Shown here piece after piece: positions 15,560 to 23,770 of a stretch of DNA of 64,000 nt; position 1 is the stretch's first letter; each line of letters begins with the position of its first letter. Both the position numbers and the translations under genes were made by a program. Where the stretch lies: the IMG/VR virus record IMGVR_UViG_3300042197_003333, positions 1-64,000 of that record. One strand, given 5' to 3'. The notes beneath the pieces are model-generated. The model was given only the letters and a program-made list of their open reading frames with translations, did not search any database and was not told the origin of the DNA. Origin of the DNA: a virus.

Positions 15560-16072
15560 ATGAATTACGACGAACTAATCCAAAAGTATGTTAAATCGTT
15601 TTCAAAAGGCAAAGATTTTGAAGTTAAAGCCGATAAATACGATTGGTTTACCGAAATTGTTTTTGTAATTGATACTGAAAAAATTGATAAAAATAGTAAA
15701 AGATATGACCCAACTTATAGTAAAAAATTTTTTGATGAAAAAAATTTAAATAGGAGAATGGTTGCTGGAATTAGAATATCACTAAGAAATTGGGCAATTA
15801 CTCATTTTATACGTGATATGAAAAAAGTTCTTTCTTTACCTAAAATGGAGATTAGACCAAAATTTGAATATATAAATTATGATTATTTAAATCAATTTGA
15901 AACTAAAATAAATAAAGCAATAAAAAAAACATCAAGTCCCAATACAAGAATTGAATTTTATTTGGACGGAGACGCTCCAAACGCAAAAATTGAAATTACA
16001 AATTTTACTTATAATAATAAAGATGAAATATTTAATTTTGTTGAGGAGATTCAAAAAAAAAATAGACATTGA
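15560..16072 (+). CDS. hypothetical protein
   Basis: A 170-residue basic protein starting MNYDELIQKYVKSFSKGKDF, nine bases after the preceding gene and so likely co-transcribed. It has alternating strands ('WFTEIVFVIDTEK', 'RIEFYLDGDAPNAKIEITNF') and an Arg/Lys-rich helix. Not recognised. Confidence 0.6.
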   Translation: MNYDELIQKYVKSFSKGKDFEVKADKYDWFTEIVFVIDTEKIDKNSKRYDPTYSKKFFDEKNLNRRMVAGIRISLRNWAITHFIRDMKKVLSLPKMEIRPKFEYINYDYLNQFETKINKAIKKTSSPNTRIEFYLDGDAPNAKIEITNFTYNNKDEIFNFVEEIQKKNRH

Positions 16073-16121
16073 CCTTTCTATCTATCCTTGGTCTGTAAAA
16101 AATTAATAAAAAATAAACATT

Positions 16122-16307
16122 ATGACACAACAAGAAAAAGCGCAGATGTATTCATTTCTTCTGTCCGAACATGACAAAATTTCAAATCAAATTGCATCAA
16201 TTAAAGGTGAATCAATTGACTTAAATGCAGAACAATTGCAAAGAATTTCAAAACTTCAATCACGACTTGGTGGAATTTCAAATCAAATGATGTCAATGAT
16301 GAAATAA
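16122..16307 (+). CDS. small coiled-coil protein
   Basis: A 61-residue, fully helical protein (MTQQEKAQMYSFLLSEHDKI ... QMMSMMK) with heptad-like hydrophobic spacing. Immediately followed by a terminator. Unknown function. Confidence 0.6.
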   Translation: MTQQEKAQMYSFLLSEHDKISNQIASIKGESIDLNAEQLQRISKLQSRLGGISNQMMSMMK

Positions 16308-16313
16308 AAAAAA

Positions 16314-16336
16314 ATACCCCTTATATTAGGGGTATT
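16314..16336. terminator. bidirectional terminator
   Basis: AATACCCCT ... AGGGGTATT stem flanked by A- and T-rich runs, between convergent genes. Confidence 0.7.
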
Positions 16337-16359
16337 TTGATTTTAATTAACTTTTCTGA

Positions 16360-16785
16360 TTAGTTAATTGATACTACTTCCAAATCAAAGATTAATTTTT
16401 TTCCAGCGAGTGGATGATTCATATCAAGCACTACCGATGAATCTTTGACTTCTTTAACCACAACTTGAAATGGTCCTCTTTCATTTTGACCTTGCAACTG
16501 GTCTCCAACTTTTACTTCTTGAGGTACTTTATCTTTTGGAACTTCCTGAATTAACGTTTCGTTAACTTGTCCATAAGCTTCAGATGGCTCAATTTCAATT
16601 GTCTTTTTTTCTCCGACTGCCATTCCGATGAGACCACTCTCAAAACCTTTAATTAACTGCCCTTGACCTAGTTTGGCGTTTAGGGGAGTTCTTCCTTCCT
16701 GAATTGATGTGTCAAATACAGTTCCATCTTCAAGTTTTCCAGTGTAATTAACGGAAACACTATCACCGTTTTTAATTTGTGCCAT
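16360..16785 (-). CDS. FKBP-type peptidyl-prolyl isomerase (SlyD-like)
   Basis: A 141-residue protein. 'VSVNYTGKLEDGTVFDTS', 'LIKGFESGLIGMAVGEKKTI' and 'PSEAYGQ' are FKBP hallmarks, and the insert 'VPKDKVPQEVKVGDQLQ' followed by 'VVKEVKDSSVVLDMNHPLAGK' is the SlyD-type insert-in-flap arrangement with the conserved NHPLAGK. The His-rich metal-binding tail of E. coli SlyD is absent. It isomerises X-Pro bonds and can act as a chaperone; with the Clp ATPase and tmRNA it adds to a phage proteostasis set. Confidence 0.92.
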   Translation of the reverse strand: MAQIKNGDSVSVNYTGKLEDGTVFDTSIQEGRTPLNAKLGQGQLIKGFESGLIGMAVGEKKTIEIEPSEAYGQVNETLIQEVPKDKVPQEVKVGDQLQGQNERGPFQVVVKEVKDSSVVLDMNHPLAGKKLIFDLEVVSIN

Positions 16786-16806
16786 TTTATTTTTTTTATA
16801 ATGATA

Positions 16807-17295
16807 TTAAACTTTTTCCAATATATCAATAAGCCATTCAGGTTTATATCCATTTTTCCATACCGCAAATTTCATTTTTGCTCCACGATAATAGTTCCTA
16901 TATGACTCAACAACATCAACTACCTTATATTCATCGGGCATTGCTTTTGGTGGTTCAGTAAACCCTATATCTTTTATTTTTGGTTTGTTGGTTAAACACC
17001 ATTCAATAACATCTTGTGATTTATGTCGTTTATTGTATCTATTGGTGTATTCTTCACAAAGAGCAAGTCCGAGTTCACAAAGATAAAGATAATTGGATAA
17101 TGAGGTTCTGGTCCATATAGAACAGGGGTGATTTTTGTGAGCGAGCTTGTACGGTACTTGGTCGGTTACTTGGTCGGTCATATGGTGAGCGGAACAAAGA
17201 AGTTGAGCTGTTTCAAGAATCATTTTGACCACATGTTTATCACAATGGTCTTTTGCGCATTTTTTTACATCCAAATCTAAAAAAAATATATTCAT
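16807..17295 (-). CDS. conserved phage protein, MNIFFLDLDVKKCAKDHCDKH type
   Basis: A 162-residue protein. I start it at the ATG 60 bases inside the longest frame because residues MNIFFLDLD ... AKDHCDKHVVKMILETAQLL are the typical start of a family frequent in tailed phages, and a TATATTTG element (17308-17301, minus) lies five bases upstream. Conserved features: HCDKHVVKM, 'HKNHPCSIWTRTSLSNYLYL' and a C-terminal 'SYRNYYRGAKMKFAVWKNG'. His/Cys conservation suggests an enzyme or metal site, but the family's function is not known to me. Confidence 0.75.
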   Translation of the reverse strand: MNIFFLDLDVKKCAKDHCDKHVVKMILETAQLLCSAHHMTDQVTDQVPYKLAHKNHPCSIWTRTSLSNYLYLCELGLALCEEYTNRYNKRHKSQDVIEWCLTNKPKIKDIGFTEPPKAMPDEYKVVDVVESYRNYYRGAKMKFAVWKNGYKPEWLIDILEKV

Positions 17296-17346
17296 TTGAG
17301 CAAATATACGAAATGATGAAGTATTTATAAAAAAAAAGAAAAAAAT

Positions 17347-18063
17347 ATGAAACAACTTTTTAAAATAGACGAATCGGAAAAAAGACGAATTCTAGAAATG
17401 CATGAAAATGCGACAAGAAGAAATTATTTGATGGAACAGGGAACTCCTGCACCTGCAACAACAGGAAACCAAAAAACACTGCCAAAAAAAGAAACCACAT
17501 TTAATACAATCACTGATTTTTACGGTATAGATATGCCAGTTAAAACTAGCTTATTGAAAATGAAATCTGCGGACGATATAAATAAATTAACAAGTATGAT
17601 GCCACAAAACCAAGAATTAGTAGATGAGATAAATAGTAAAGTTAAAGCTATGGGTTCTTTAGGTAAAGAAACTACAATTGGATTTCCTTCGGCAACTGAT
17701 GAGAATACAAAAAATTTAACATATAAGTATTTAAATGTTTTAATGACGGCCCCAATATGGAATATTGTTACTAGAATATGTGGTGAAGTTGTTAATCTAC
17801 CCGAAGATACGGGTAAAGCTATGGCTTGTACTTCAGGTATTAATTATGAGGTCTATAAAAAAGCTATGGATTTTTTGCTTACAAATAACCAATGGAAAAA
17901 CATATCAGAAGATGCTTTAGCGTCGTTCAAAGATGCTTATAATATGTTAGGGACTGGAGTTAAAAATGATTCTGGTTACCAAAAAATATTTGTACAAATT
18001 CAAAAAGCTCCACTCATCACAGCCCTATCTTCAATTGCAAATGAAAAATATCAATCTTTTTAA
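17347..18063 (+). CDS. tagged protein (duplicated cassette, copy 1)
   Basis: A 238-residue protein. Its first 33 codons and short leader (about 17337-17444) are identical base for base with 19179-19286: MKQLFKIDESEKRRILEMHE ... LMEQGTPAP, a tag variant ending in LME then Gln. After a Pro/Thr/Lys linker the body (DMPVKTSLLKMKSADDINKL onward) is unrelated to the partner at 19189. It therefore shows the tag as a movable 5' module. TATTTAT box 17322-17328. Confidence 0.75.
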   Translation: MKQLFKIDESEKRRILEMHENATRRNYLMEQGTPAPATTGNQKTLPKKETTFNTITDFYGIDMPVKTSLLKMKSADDINKLTSMMPQNQELVDEINSKVKAMGSLGKETTIGFPSATDENTKNLTYKYLNVLMTAPIWNIVTRICGEVVNLPEDTGKAMACTSGINYEVYKKAMDFLLTNNQWKNISEDALASFKDAYNMLGTGVKNDSGYQKIFVQIQKAPLITALSSIANEKYQSF

Positions 18064-18073
18064 AAAAACTAAT

Positions 18074-18106
18074 AAAAAAAAAGGGAATTAATTTCCCTTT
18101 TTTTAT
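18074..18106. terminator. bidirectional terminator
   Basis: AAAAAAGGGAATT / AATTTCCCTTTTTT, between convergent genes; overlaps the stop region of the minus-strand gene. Confidence 0.7.
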
Positions 18107-18537
18107 TTTGTAATATAAACATCTTCTTTATCTCCAATCCATATAAATCCATCCATCATGCCATCAATTTCAAATTCAAATATATAAATGAATTGCGATT
18201 CGTCTTCAGTTCTTGCCAATTTTTCATAACAAACCCAATCATTATCATTTACTGTAATACTATAGAGTAGATTAGTTTTTTCAATAGTTAATATTTTATC
18301 TTCAAAACCATTAAAAATTACTTTTTTATTATTCAAATCTGTTACCATTTTTATTGGTCCTTTATCGGATATTGAACTAGTTGTTACATTGAGGCTGTCT
18401 TTTTTAAATGCCTCTATAGCGTCCATACCAATTGGATGAATAAAATTGTAAACAGTATCTATATAAAAACTAATAACCTGTGAAGAACAAGTGATACTTG
18501 ATACGATAAATGCGATTGTTACGATAATGGTTTTCAT
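18103..18537 (-). CDS. secreted protein (duplicated cassette, copy 1)
   Basis: A 144-residue protein with signal peptide MKTIIVTIAFIVSSITCSSQ and a beta-rich mature domain. Its leader, signal peptide and upstream promoter (TTG ... TATATTTG, minus, 18590-18558) are almost identical to those of 19925-20344, and the ends align weakly (YIFEFE...GFIW versus YLFEYR...GFFT). Unknown function; exported by the host Sec system. Confidence 0.7.
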   Translation of the reverse strand: MKTIIVTIAFIVSSITCSSQVISFYIDTVYNFIHPIGMDAIEAFKKDSLNVTTSSISDKGPIKMVTDLNNKKVIFNGFEDKILTIEKTNLLYSITVNDNDWVCYEKLARTEDESQFIYIFEFEIDGMMDGFIWIGDKEDVYITK

Positions 18538-18557
18538 AGTGTTTAAATTTTAGAGTA

Positions 18558-18590
18558 CAAATATACGTAAATTTAAGTTATCAATCCAAA
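18558..18590 (-). promoter_or_regulatory. Bacteroidota-type promoter (copy 1)
   Basis: TTGG (18590-18587) and TATATTTG (18565-18558) on the minus strand; the same sequence recurs before the paralog at about 20365-20397. Confidence 0.65.
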
Positions 18591-18684
18591 TTTTTTAATA
18601 TATTTTCCACAATTGAATTCAATTATTTTTTCTTTATATTAAATTTTATGTTTTTTGCATTCCAATTAAGCTCCCCTTTTTATT
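18590..18684 (-). pseudogene. remnant of a GIY-YIG endonuclease gene
   Basis: About 90 bases match 20502-20594, which is inside the intact GIY-YIG gene, with roughly ten differences and small gaps that break the frame. The rest of the gene is gone and the lipoprotein gene at 18692 follows. This is a decayed copy left after the cassette duplication. Confidence 0.7.
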
Positions 18685-18691
18685 TTAATTA

Positions 18692-19051
18692 TTAGTATTT
18701 AATACTAACCGAGAAATCTTTTTCTTTTGCAAATCGGCCCTCAATTTCATCGGGTAGGTCATAGTATTCAATTAAAAAGATTTTTTCTTTAGTGTCAGTT
18801 TTGTTTGTAATCAAATACGTGGTACCTTCTTCTGTTGTAATGTCAAGATTGTTACCATTTTTGTAAAAAATAACCCCAACGTGAGTCAAATCTGAATTTG
18901 TTGCCATTTGAAGCATTTTACTTTGAGATGACTTAGATGTGTGAAAAATGATGTCACCATCTTTAAATTTGGTAGTATCATTTTCTAAAAGTTCTGACTT
19001 ACAACTAGTTAATGAAACTAACAAAGAAAGTAATACAAGTAATTTTTTCAT
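18692..19051 (-). CDS. lipoprotein with YiiX-like permuted NlpC/P60 domain
   Basis: A 119-residue protein with signal sequence and lipobox (MKKLLVLLSLLVSLTSC, Cys 17). Residues 30-66 ('FKDGDIIFHTSKSSQSKMLQ ... NSDLTHVGVIFY') carry the DGDIIF and THVG motifs of the YiiX/YebB family of permuted papain-like hydrolases, including the His. The family normally runs to 180-200 residues with a later catalytic Cys/ Asp region; that part is missing, so the protein looks shortened and may be inactive or a binding module. Host-type promoter at 19112-19081. Confidence 0.7.
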   Translation of the reverse strand: MKKLLVLLSLLVSLTSCKSELLENDTTKFKDGDIIFHTSKSSQSKMLQMATNSDLTHVGVIFYKNGNNLDITTEEGTTYLITNKTDTKEKIFLIEYYDLPDEIEGRFAKEKDFSVSIKY

Positions 19052-19080
19052 TTTGTATAGGGTTATTGATTATTGTGGTA

Positions 19081-19112
19081 CAAATATAAATACTTTTTTT
19101 TGTTTTGCCAAA
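19081..19112 (-). promoter_or_regulatory. Bacteroidota-type promoter
   Basis: TTTGGC (19112-19107) and TATATTTG (19088-19081) on the minus strand upstream of the lipoprotein gene. Confidence 0.65.
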
Positions 19113-19188
19113 TTTTTATATATAAAAAATATGGATTTATTTATAAAATATTAAATTTTTGATGTATTTATAAATAAAAGAAAAAAAT

Positions 19189-19875
19189 ATGAAACAACTT
19201 TTTAAAATAGACGAATCGGAAAAAAGACGAATTCTAGAAATGCATGAAAATGCGACAAGAAGAAATTATTTGATGGAACAGGGAACACCCGCACCTAACA
19301 CTCCACAACCGACATCTCCACCAGCAAGACAGGAAGTACAACCTTCGGGAAATGTTGTAAATGGTAAAACTTATAAAATTCAAAATATTACGGATGACAG
19401 TTCATTATACTTATTTACTAATTTTGGTTTACTAAATACTGAGACAGCAGGAACCCCTTTTGGCCCAAGGAGTCATAGTAACTTAGGTTGGATGGCATCG
19501 ACAGTAGGTTCTACAGTTGGGAATGAAGTTTATAAATTAGAACAATCAAATAAATTTCATGAAAAAGACCTTGGAACTGAAAAATTTGAACAGTTAAAAA
19601 AACAAGCGGAAACCGATGTTATGAAAATTGTAAATGAGTTAGATATTATTGCACAAAATTATACTTTACCTGAACTATGTAATAAAACAGAAAAACCTCT
19701 ACCTCAAGGAGTAAGCTCAAAAGCTTTAGCTATTGCTCAACAAAGAGTAGGGCCCGATATGGGACGACTCAGTTTAAATTGGTGTGGTCAACAAAAAACA
19801 GGAACAAACGCTAAAAATAAAAGAGAACAAATTCAAAAAGATAGAGAGTTTGCACAACAAAGAGCAAAGGCTTAA
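19189..19875 (+). CDS. tagged protein (duplicated cassette, copy 2)
   Basis: A 228-residue protein sharing its leader and first 33 codons exactly with 17347-18063, then a different Pro-rich linker and body ('NGKTYKIQNITDDSSLYLFTNFGLLN ... LGWMASTVGSTVG'), ending in a charged helix (KNKREQIQKDREFAQQRAKA). Predicted cut after LME. TATTTAT box 19165-19171; terminator directly after. Confidence 0.75.
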   Translation: MKQLFKIDESEKRRILEMHENATRRNYLMEQGTPAPNTPQPTSPPARQEVQPSGNVVNGKTYKIQNITDDSSLYLFTNFGLLNTETAGTPFGPRSHSNLGWMASTVGSTVGNEVYKLEQSNKFHEKDLGTEKFEQLKKQAETDVMKIVNELDIIAQNYTLPELCNKTEKPLPQGVSSKALAIAQQRVGPDMGRLSLNWCGQQKTGTNAKNKREQIQKDREFAQQRAKA

Positions 19876-19905
19876 AAAAAGGGACAGAAAGTCCCTTTTT
19901 ATTTT
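19874..19905. terminator. bidirectional terminator
   Basis: AAAGGGAC AGAAA GTCCCTTT stem followed by T-rich DNA, between convergent genes. Confidence 0.7.
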
Positions 19906-19924
19906 TTAAAATTATTTGATAATT

Positions 19925-20344
19925 TTATTCTATTGTAAATTTAGGATTTTTAGTAAAAAAACCTTTGATTAACTCTCCGTCTCTGTATTCAAAAAGATAC
20001 ATAATACCACCCTCATTAGTTTGTCCCAAAATTTCTAAACATTCATTACCATTATCAGAAACAACAACATCAATAATGTTATTTGTTTGATTAACTTTAA
20101 GTATGTCGTAATTTTTACAGTTAAATGTTTCAGTCATTTTGTTTAAATCACAAGTTATAACAAGTTTTGGATTGTGTTCATACAAATTTTTATATACTAT
20201 TTTGTTTAACTTAATAGCTTGAGGAGTACTCATTAATACTGGGTGTTCAAAAACTTGACAAGTGTCCAATTCAATTGTGATAATTTGTGAAAAACAAGTG
20301 ATACTTGATACGATAAATGCGATTGTTACGATAATGGTTTTCAT
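19925..20344 (-). CDS. secreted protein (duplicated cassette, copy 2)
   Basis: A 139-residue paralog of 18103-18537 with the same signal peptide (MKTIIVTIAFIVSSITCFSQ) and near-identical promoter and leader, but a strongly diverged mature part. The contrast between conserved 5' ends and diverged bodies matches that of the tagged partner genes. Confidence 0.7.
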   Translation of the reverse strand: MKTIIVTIAFIVSSITCFSQIITIELDTCQVFEHPVLMSTPQAIKLNKIVYKNLYEHNPKLVITCDLNKMTETFNCKNYDILKVNQTNNIIDVVVSDNGNECLEILGQTNEGGIMYLFEYRDGELIKGFFTKNPKFTIE

Positions 20345-20387
20345 AGTGTTTAAATTTTAGAGTACAAATATACGTAAATTTAAGTTG

Positions 20388-21182
20388 TCAATCCAAATTT
20401 TTTAAAAAAATTTCTTTTGTTTTTCCGTTTTTAAAAAGACCATCATAACTATATCTGTCCTTATAAGATAAATTTAGTTCATCATTTAAATCATTTAAAA
20501 ATTTTTTAATATATTTTCTACAATTGAATTCAATTATTTCTCCTTTATATGAAATTTTATATTTTTTTGCATTTCCATTAAGTTCTCCTTTTCTATTTTT
20601 TGACATTTTTTGTTTAGTTTTTGTTGTATGTTTTCTGGTACCAAATTCTTTTATCCTTTTTCTAACCCCTTTTTTAATTTTCTCAATGTCTTCTAATTTT
20701 CGCGGAATTCCCTTGTTATGTCCTTCGTGGCCTATTAATGATTTGCTTAATTTTTCTCTATATTCTTTACTTTGAATGGTTTTTTTAAACTTTTCAGAAT
20801 TTTTCAAAGACTCACTTATTTTCTTTTTTGTTTTTTCTGAATGTTTTTTTCTCATACCATCACCTCCCTCAGTCAAATTTAAACCATTTTTACCCATATA
20901 AGAATTAAATTTTTTAATATAATAAATTTCTTTTTTACTCAATAAATTAATTAGTTCATTAATTTCTATAATTTCTATAATTTCTATTATTTCAACTGAA
21001 TGAGAATCAAATCCGTATTTTAAAAATGAGTTATATAGTTTTTTTTGTTTCTCGCATAATAATCTTGAATATTTTAAAAATCTTTGTTTGATATTTTGTG
21101 TTTTACCAATGTATACTTTATTGGTGGGAGAAATTATTTTATAAATTCCTGCTTTTTTAGGAAGAGACTCTATATTTATCAT
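20388..21182 (-). CDS. GIY-YIG homing endonuclease
   Basis: A 264-residue protein. Residues 10-95 hold the GIY-YIG nuclease domain ('AGIYKIISPTNKVYIGKTQN', catalytic Arg in 'IKQRFLKYS', later 'NLTEGGDGMRKKHS'). The C-terminal part has NUMOD3-like and Lys-rich DNA-binding segments ('KHSEKTKKKISESLKNSEKF', 'HTTKTKQKMSKNRKG'). A 9-base tandem repeat in the gene gives IIEIIEIIEINE. Such enzymes mobilise their own genes in phages. A TATTTAT box (21212-21206) precedes it. A decayed relative lies at 18590-18684. Confidence 0.85.
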   Translation of the reverse strand: MINIESLPKKAGIYKIISPTNKVYIGKTQNIKQRFLKYSRLLCEKQKKLYNSFLKYGFDSHSVEIIEIIEIIEINELINLLSKKEIYYIKKFNSYMGKNGLNLTEGGDGMRKKHSEKTKKKISESLKNSEKFKKTIQSKEYREKLSKSLIGHEGHNKGIPRKLEDIEKIKKGVRKRIKEFGTRKHTTKTKQKMSKNRKGELNGNAKKYKISYKGEIIEFNCRKYIKKFLNDLNDELNLSYKDRYSYDGLFKNGKTKEIFLKNLD

Positions 21183-21224
21183 TGTATTTATATTTGTAGT
21201 TATATATAAATATCAAAAAAACAA

Positions 21225-21255
21225 AAAAATCCCTCAACGGAGGGATTTTTTTATA
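21225..21255. terminator. bidirectional terminator
   Basis: AAAAAATCCCTC AACG GAGGGATTTTTTT. Confidence 0.75.
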
Positions 21256-21269
21256 AGATAAATAGTATA

Positions 21270-22127
21270 TTAAATTTCTTGTAATTGTTCTTGTTTTAAA
21301 AGTTCATAAGCCCTAAGTAACCGACTCATACCAATACCACATCCAACTCTAGGGAAAAAATTGTAACTTAAAAAATCTTCCAATTCCTCTTCAACTCTTT
21401 CTTTTCCAAAAAGTTCAAATAGTTTTCCACAATATTTTCCATCTTCTATTTTATAAAACATTTCCCTCATTTCTTTAACATCACAACTTCTTTCAGCTGA
21501 ACCAAAAGTTTCCTGTCCGTATAAAATAACGTCAACTTTTTTAAATAAATTATTATTATTGTGTTTCATATTCCAAAACGGATTAGTTCTTAACGGGAAG
21601 TTTTGTAACGAAATTACTGAACCTTTTTCTTTCCACATTTTTGTTTCATGCTCATCTTCTAAAATTGATGTGTCATATTCATTACACATATCTTCATAGT
21701 TTACCTCAATTTGTTTATCAAAACCTAAATACTCTAAAAGTTCAGATTGTAGTTTTATTAAATCTTGCATGTCCCCTTTTGTTTCAAATTCAAACATTTT
21801 AAAAACTTTTTTATGTCTACCATCAATTGGTTTTTTTTCATCTCTGTATGATGTTGTTATACAAAAAACACCATCCCAATCAGGATTTTCTAATAGTTGT
21901 TCTTCCAAAACCATTTGATTTGTTTGTTGTAATGGATATGTAATAGGATTACCATCTTCACTTGTTAAAGAATATGACACGATTGAATGCGGGTTTTCAC
22001 ATGCCGCCAAAATTGATAATCGTATTCCATCAGGAACTTCTTTAAAATTTTTATTGAGAAAAAAAGTCCTCATTTTTTGAATAAGTTCAGAATAGATTTC
22101 TGTTTTTACATTTTTAGTGTTTTTCAT
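21270..22127 (-). CDS. class II aminoacyl-tRNA synthetase-like protein (Asx type)
   Basis: A 285-residue protein. 'VFCITTSYRDEK' fits class II motif 2 (Arg binding ATP), and 'FFPRVGCGIGMSRLLRAYELL' fits motif 3 (G-x-G-x-x-R). 'VFKMFEFETKGDMQDLIKLQ' and 'QETFGSAERSCDVKEMREMF' resemble the catalytic core of aspartyl/asparaginyl-tRNA synthetases and their paralogs. No N-terminal anticodon-binding domain is present, as in AsnA-like amino acid ligases and other stand-alone cores, so it may not charge tRNA. Bordered by terminators on both sides. Confidence 0.7.
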   Translation of the reverse strand: MKNTKNVKTEIYSELIQKMRTFFLNKNFKEVPDGIRLSILAACENPHSIVSYSLTSEDGNPITYPLQQTNQMVLEEQLLENPDWDGVFCITTSYRDEKKPIDGRHKKVFKMFEFETKGDMQDLIKLQSELLEYLGFDKQIEVNYEDMCNEYDTSILEDEHETKMWKEKGSVISLQNFPLRTNPFWNMKHNNNNLFKKVDVILYGQETFGSAERSCDVKEMREMFYKIEDGKYCGKLFELFGKERVEEELEDFLSYNFFPRVGCGIGMSRLLRAYELLKQEQLQEI

Positions 22128-22170
22128 TTTTGTTTTTTTATTTTTTATTGTTTATTAACAGGGCAAAAAA

Positions 22171-22193
22171 AATCCTGACAAATGTCAGGATTT
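22171..22193. terminator. hairpin terminator
   Basis: ATCCTGACA AA TGTCAGGAT perfect stem between divergent transcription units; on the minus strand it lies upstream of the synthetase-like gene, so it most likely ends readthrough from elsewhere or acts as an attenuator. Confidence 0.55.
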
Positions 22194-22324
22194 AAATGAA
22201 AATGAATTTATACAATTCATCCGTAGTTTTGTTTTGTTTTTTTTCATTTTCATTAATTTTAAATATACCAACTTTTATAAAAGTAATCAAGAGTTGTATA
22301 ATATTTATAAAAAAAGTTTTGTTA

Positions 22325-23437
22325 ATGAAAAAATTAATTCTTGAAGTAGAAAAAATTAAATCACTTATTGGGTTGCCAATCAACGAAATGGCAAAACCAA
22401 GTGAACAACATATAAAATCAATTCAAACAATTTTAAGTACAAATAATTTACTTAAAAGGGAAGCGGAATCACTTCTTAATCAAATTATTGATTTGGCGGA
22501 TGACCAAATTATAAATTTTGATTTATTGGAGCATGGTGTCAAAAATACGTTGCTTAAAAAAGGAGATAAGTATAAATCAATTGTTAAGTACTTTGAAAAA
22601 GTATTAGGGTCTTTAAGACGCAGGGAGCCGGATTCATATGAGATTGAGCCAGAAATGAATGATTATAGTTTTGAACCTGAAGAACCATCAATCCTAAAGA
22701 AAAAAATATTTAGAAAAGAGTTGTATTATTTACAAGTTGAACTACTCAAATTACAAGAATGGTTAATAGAAACAGGCAAAACCGTAATCATAGTTTTTGA
22801 AGGAAGAGATTCGGCGGGTAAGGGCTCCACAATTAAAAAATTCACAGAAAATTTAAATCCAAGATATTTTAACATTATTGCTCTTGGAATACCAACACCC
22901 GAAGAAAGACAAGATTGGTTCGGTAGATACAAAAAACATATAAAACCAGGTATGATTAATTTCTTTGATAGGAGTTGGTATAACCGAGGACTTGTTGAAC
23001 CTGTTATGGGTTATGGCTCTGAAGAGGAATACCAAGATTTTATGGACAATGTTGAAAATTTTGAAAATGAACTTGTTGAACAAGGTGATTATTTATTTAA
23101 ACTTTGGTTTTCAATTGATAAGGAAACTCAAGCGAGAAGATTTGAAATGAGACAAAAATCACCACTTAAATATTGGAAGTATTCGCCCAACGATGCTAAA
23201 ATGCAAGATATGTGGGAAAGGTTTACCGAATTTAAACAACGACTATTTGATAAAACATCTACAATAAACCATCCTTGGATTGTTTTGGATGCGAATGATA
23301 AGAAAGTATCGGGATTGAACGCAATTAGATATGTATTGCAGAATATTCCATATGAAAATAAAAATGAAGAATTGCTGGATAAAGAATTTCCTGAAGCGAT
23401 GACCGTATTAAGACCTGAAACAAATGAAAATTCCTAA
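22325..23437 (+). CDS. ppk2: polyphosphate kinase 2 with N-terminal tag
   Basis: A 370-residue protein. Residues 1-21 (KKLILEVEKIKSLIGLPINE) belong to the tag family; a second, helical region of about 110 residues follows, and the PPK2 domain runs from about 130 to 350: Walker A 'FEGRDSAGKGSTIKKF', 'PTPEERQDWFGRYKKHI', 'INFFDRSWYNRGLVEPVMGY', and 'RFEMRQKSPLKYWKYSPND'. PPK2 transfers phosphate between polyphosphate and nucleotides; the class (ADP or AMP acceptor) cannot be told here. The ATG was chosen because it opens the tag and follows the TATTTAT box at 22302-22308. If packaged, it would be delivered to the cell at infection. Confidence 0.9.
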   Translation: MKKLILEVEKIKSLIGLPINEMAKPSEQHIKSIQTILSTNNLLKREAESLLNQIIDLADDQIINFDLLEHGVKNTLLKKGDKYKSIVKYFEKVLGSLRRREPDSYEIEPEMNDYSFEPEEPSILKKKIFRKELYYLQVELLKLQEWLIETGKTVIIVFEGRDSAGKGSTIKKFTENLNPRYFNIIALGIPTPEERQDWFGRYKKHIKPGMINFFDRSWYNRGLVEPVMGYGSEEEYQDFMDNVENFENELVEQGDYLFKLWFSIDKETQARRFEMRQKSPLKYWKYSPNDAKMQDMWERFTEFKQRLFDKTSTINHPWIVLDANDKKVSGLNAIRYVLQNIPYENKNEELLDKEFPEAMTVLRPETNENS

Positions 23438-23449
23438 TATTTATACATT

Positions 23450-23770
23450 ATGAGAAAGCAAATTAAAATAACAGAAAGTCAATTAGATAGAATTGTTAAA
23501 AATCTTTTAAATGAAGATGCTCGTTATGTTATGTCATTTGACGAGTTTATGAGACATAAGAACAAAGACCAACAATATAAATGTGGATACGAAAATTTAT
23601 GTTTTTTGGTTCACGATGGAAACTACCAAATTGATTTGGGTGAAAAATTCCATGAAAAACATAAAATTCCTAATGGTGTAGGTGGAACAATCTATCACGA
23701 TGGAAATAATGTTTATTTCTGTCCTGATTTTGGTGACGATAGACCACAAAGAACAATTCAAGTGTTTTAA
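23450..23770 (+). CDS. tagged small protein
   Basis: A 106-residue protein with the tag RKQIKITESQLDRIVKNLLNE followed by Asp; cut predicted at residue 22. The mature domain has His/Cys/Asp-rich segments ('YKCGYENLCFLVHDGNYQID', 'GTIYHDGNNVYFCPDFGDD') that could bind metal. It follows PPK2 by 12 bases, with its own TATTTAT box inside that gap (23438-23444). Confidence 0.7.
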   Translation: MRKQIKITESQLDRIVKNLLNEDARYVMSFDEFMRHKNKDQQYKCGYENLCFLVHDGNYQIDLGEKFHEKHKIPNGVGGTIYHDGNNVYFCPDFGDDRPQRTIQVF

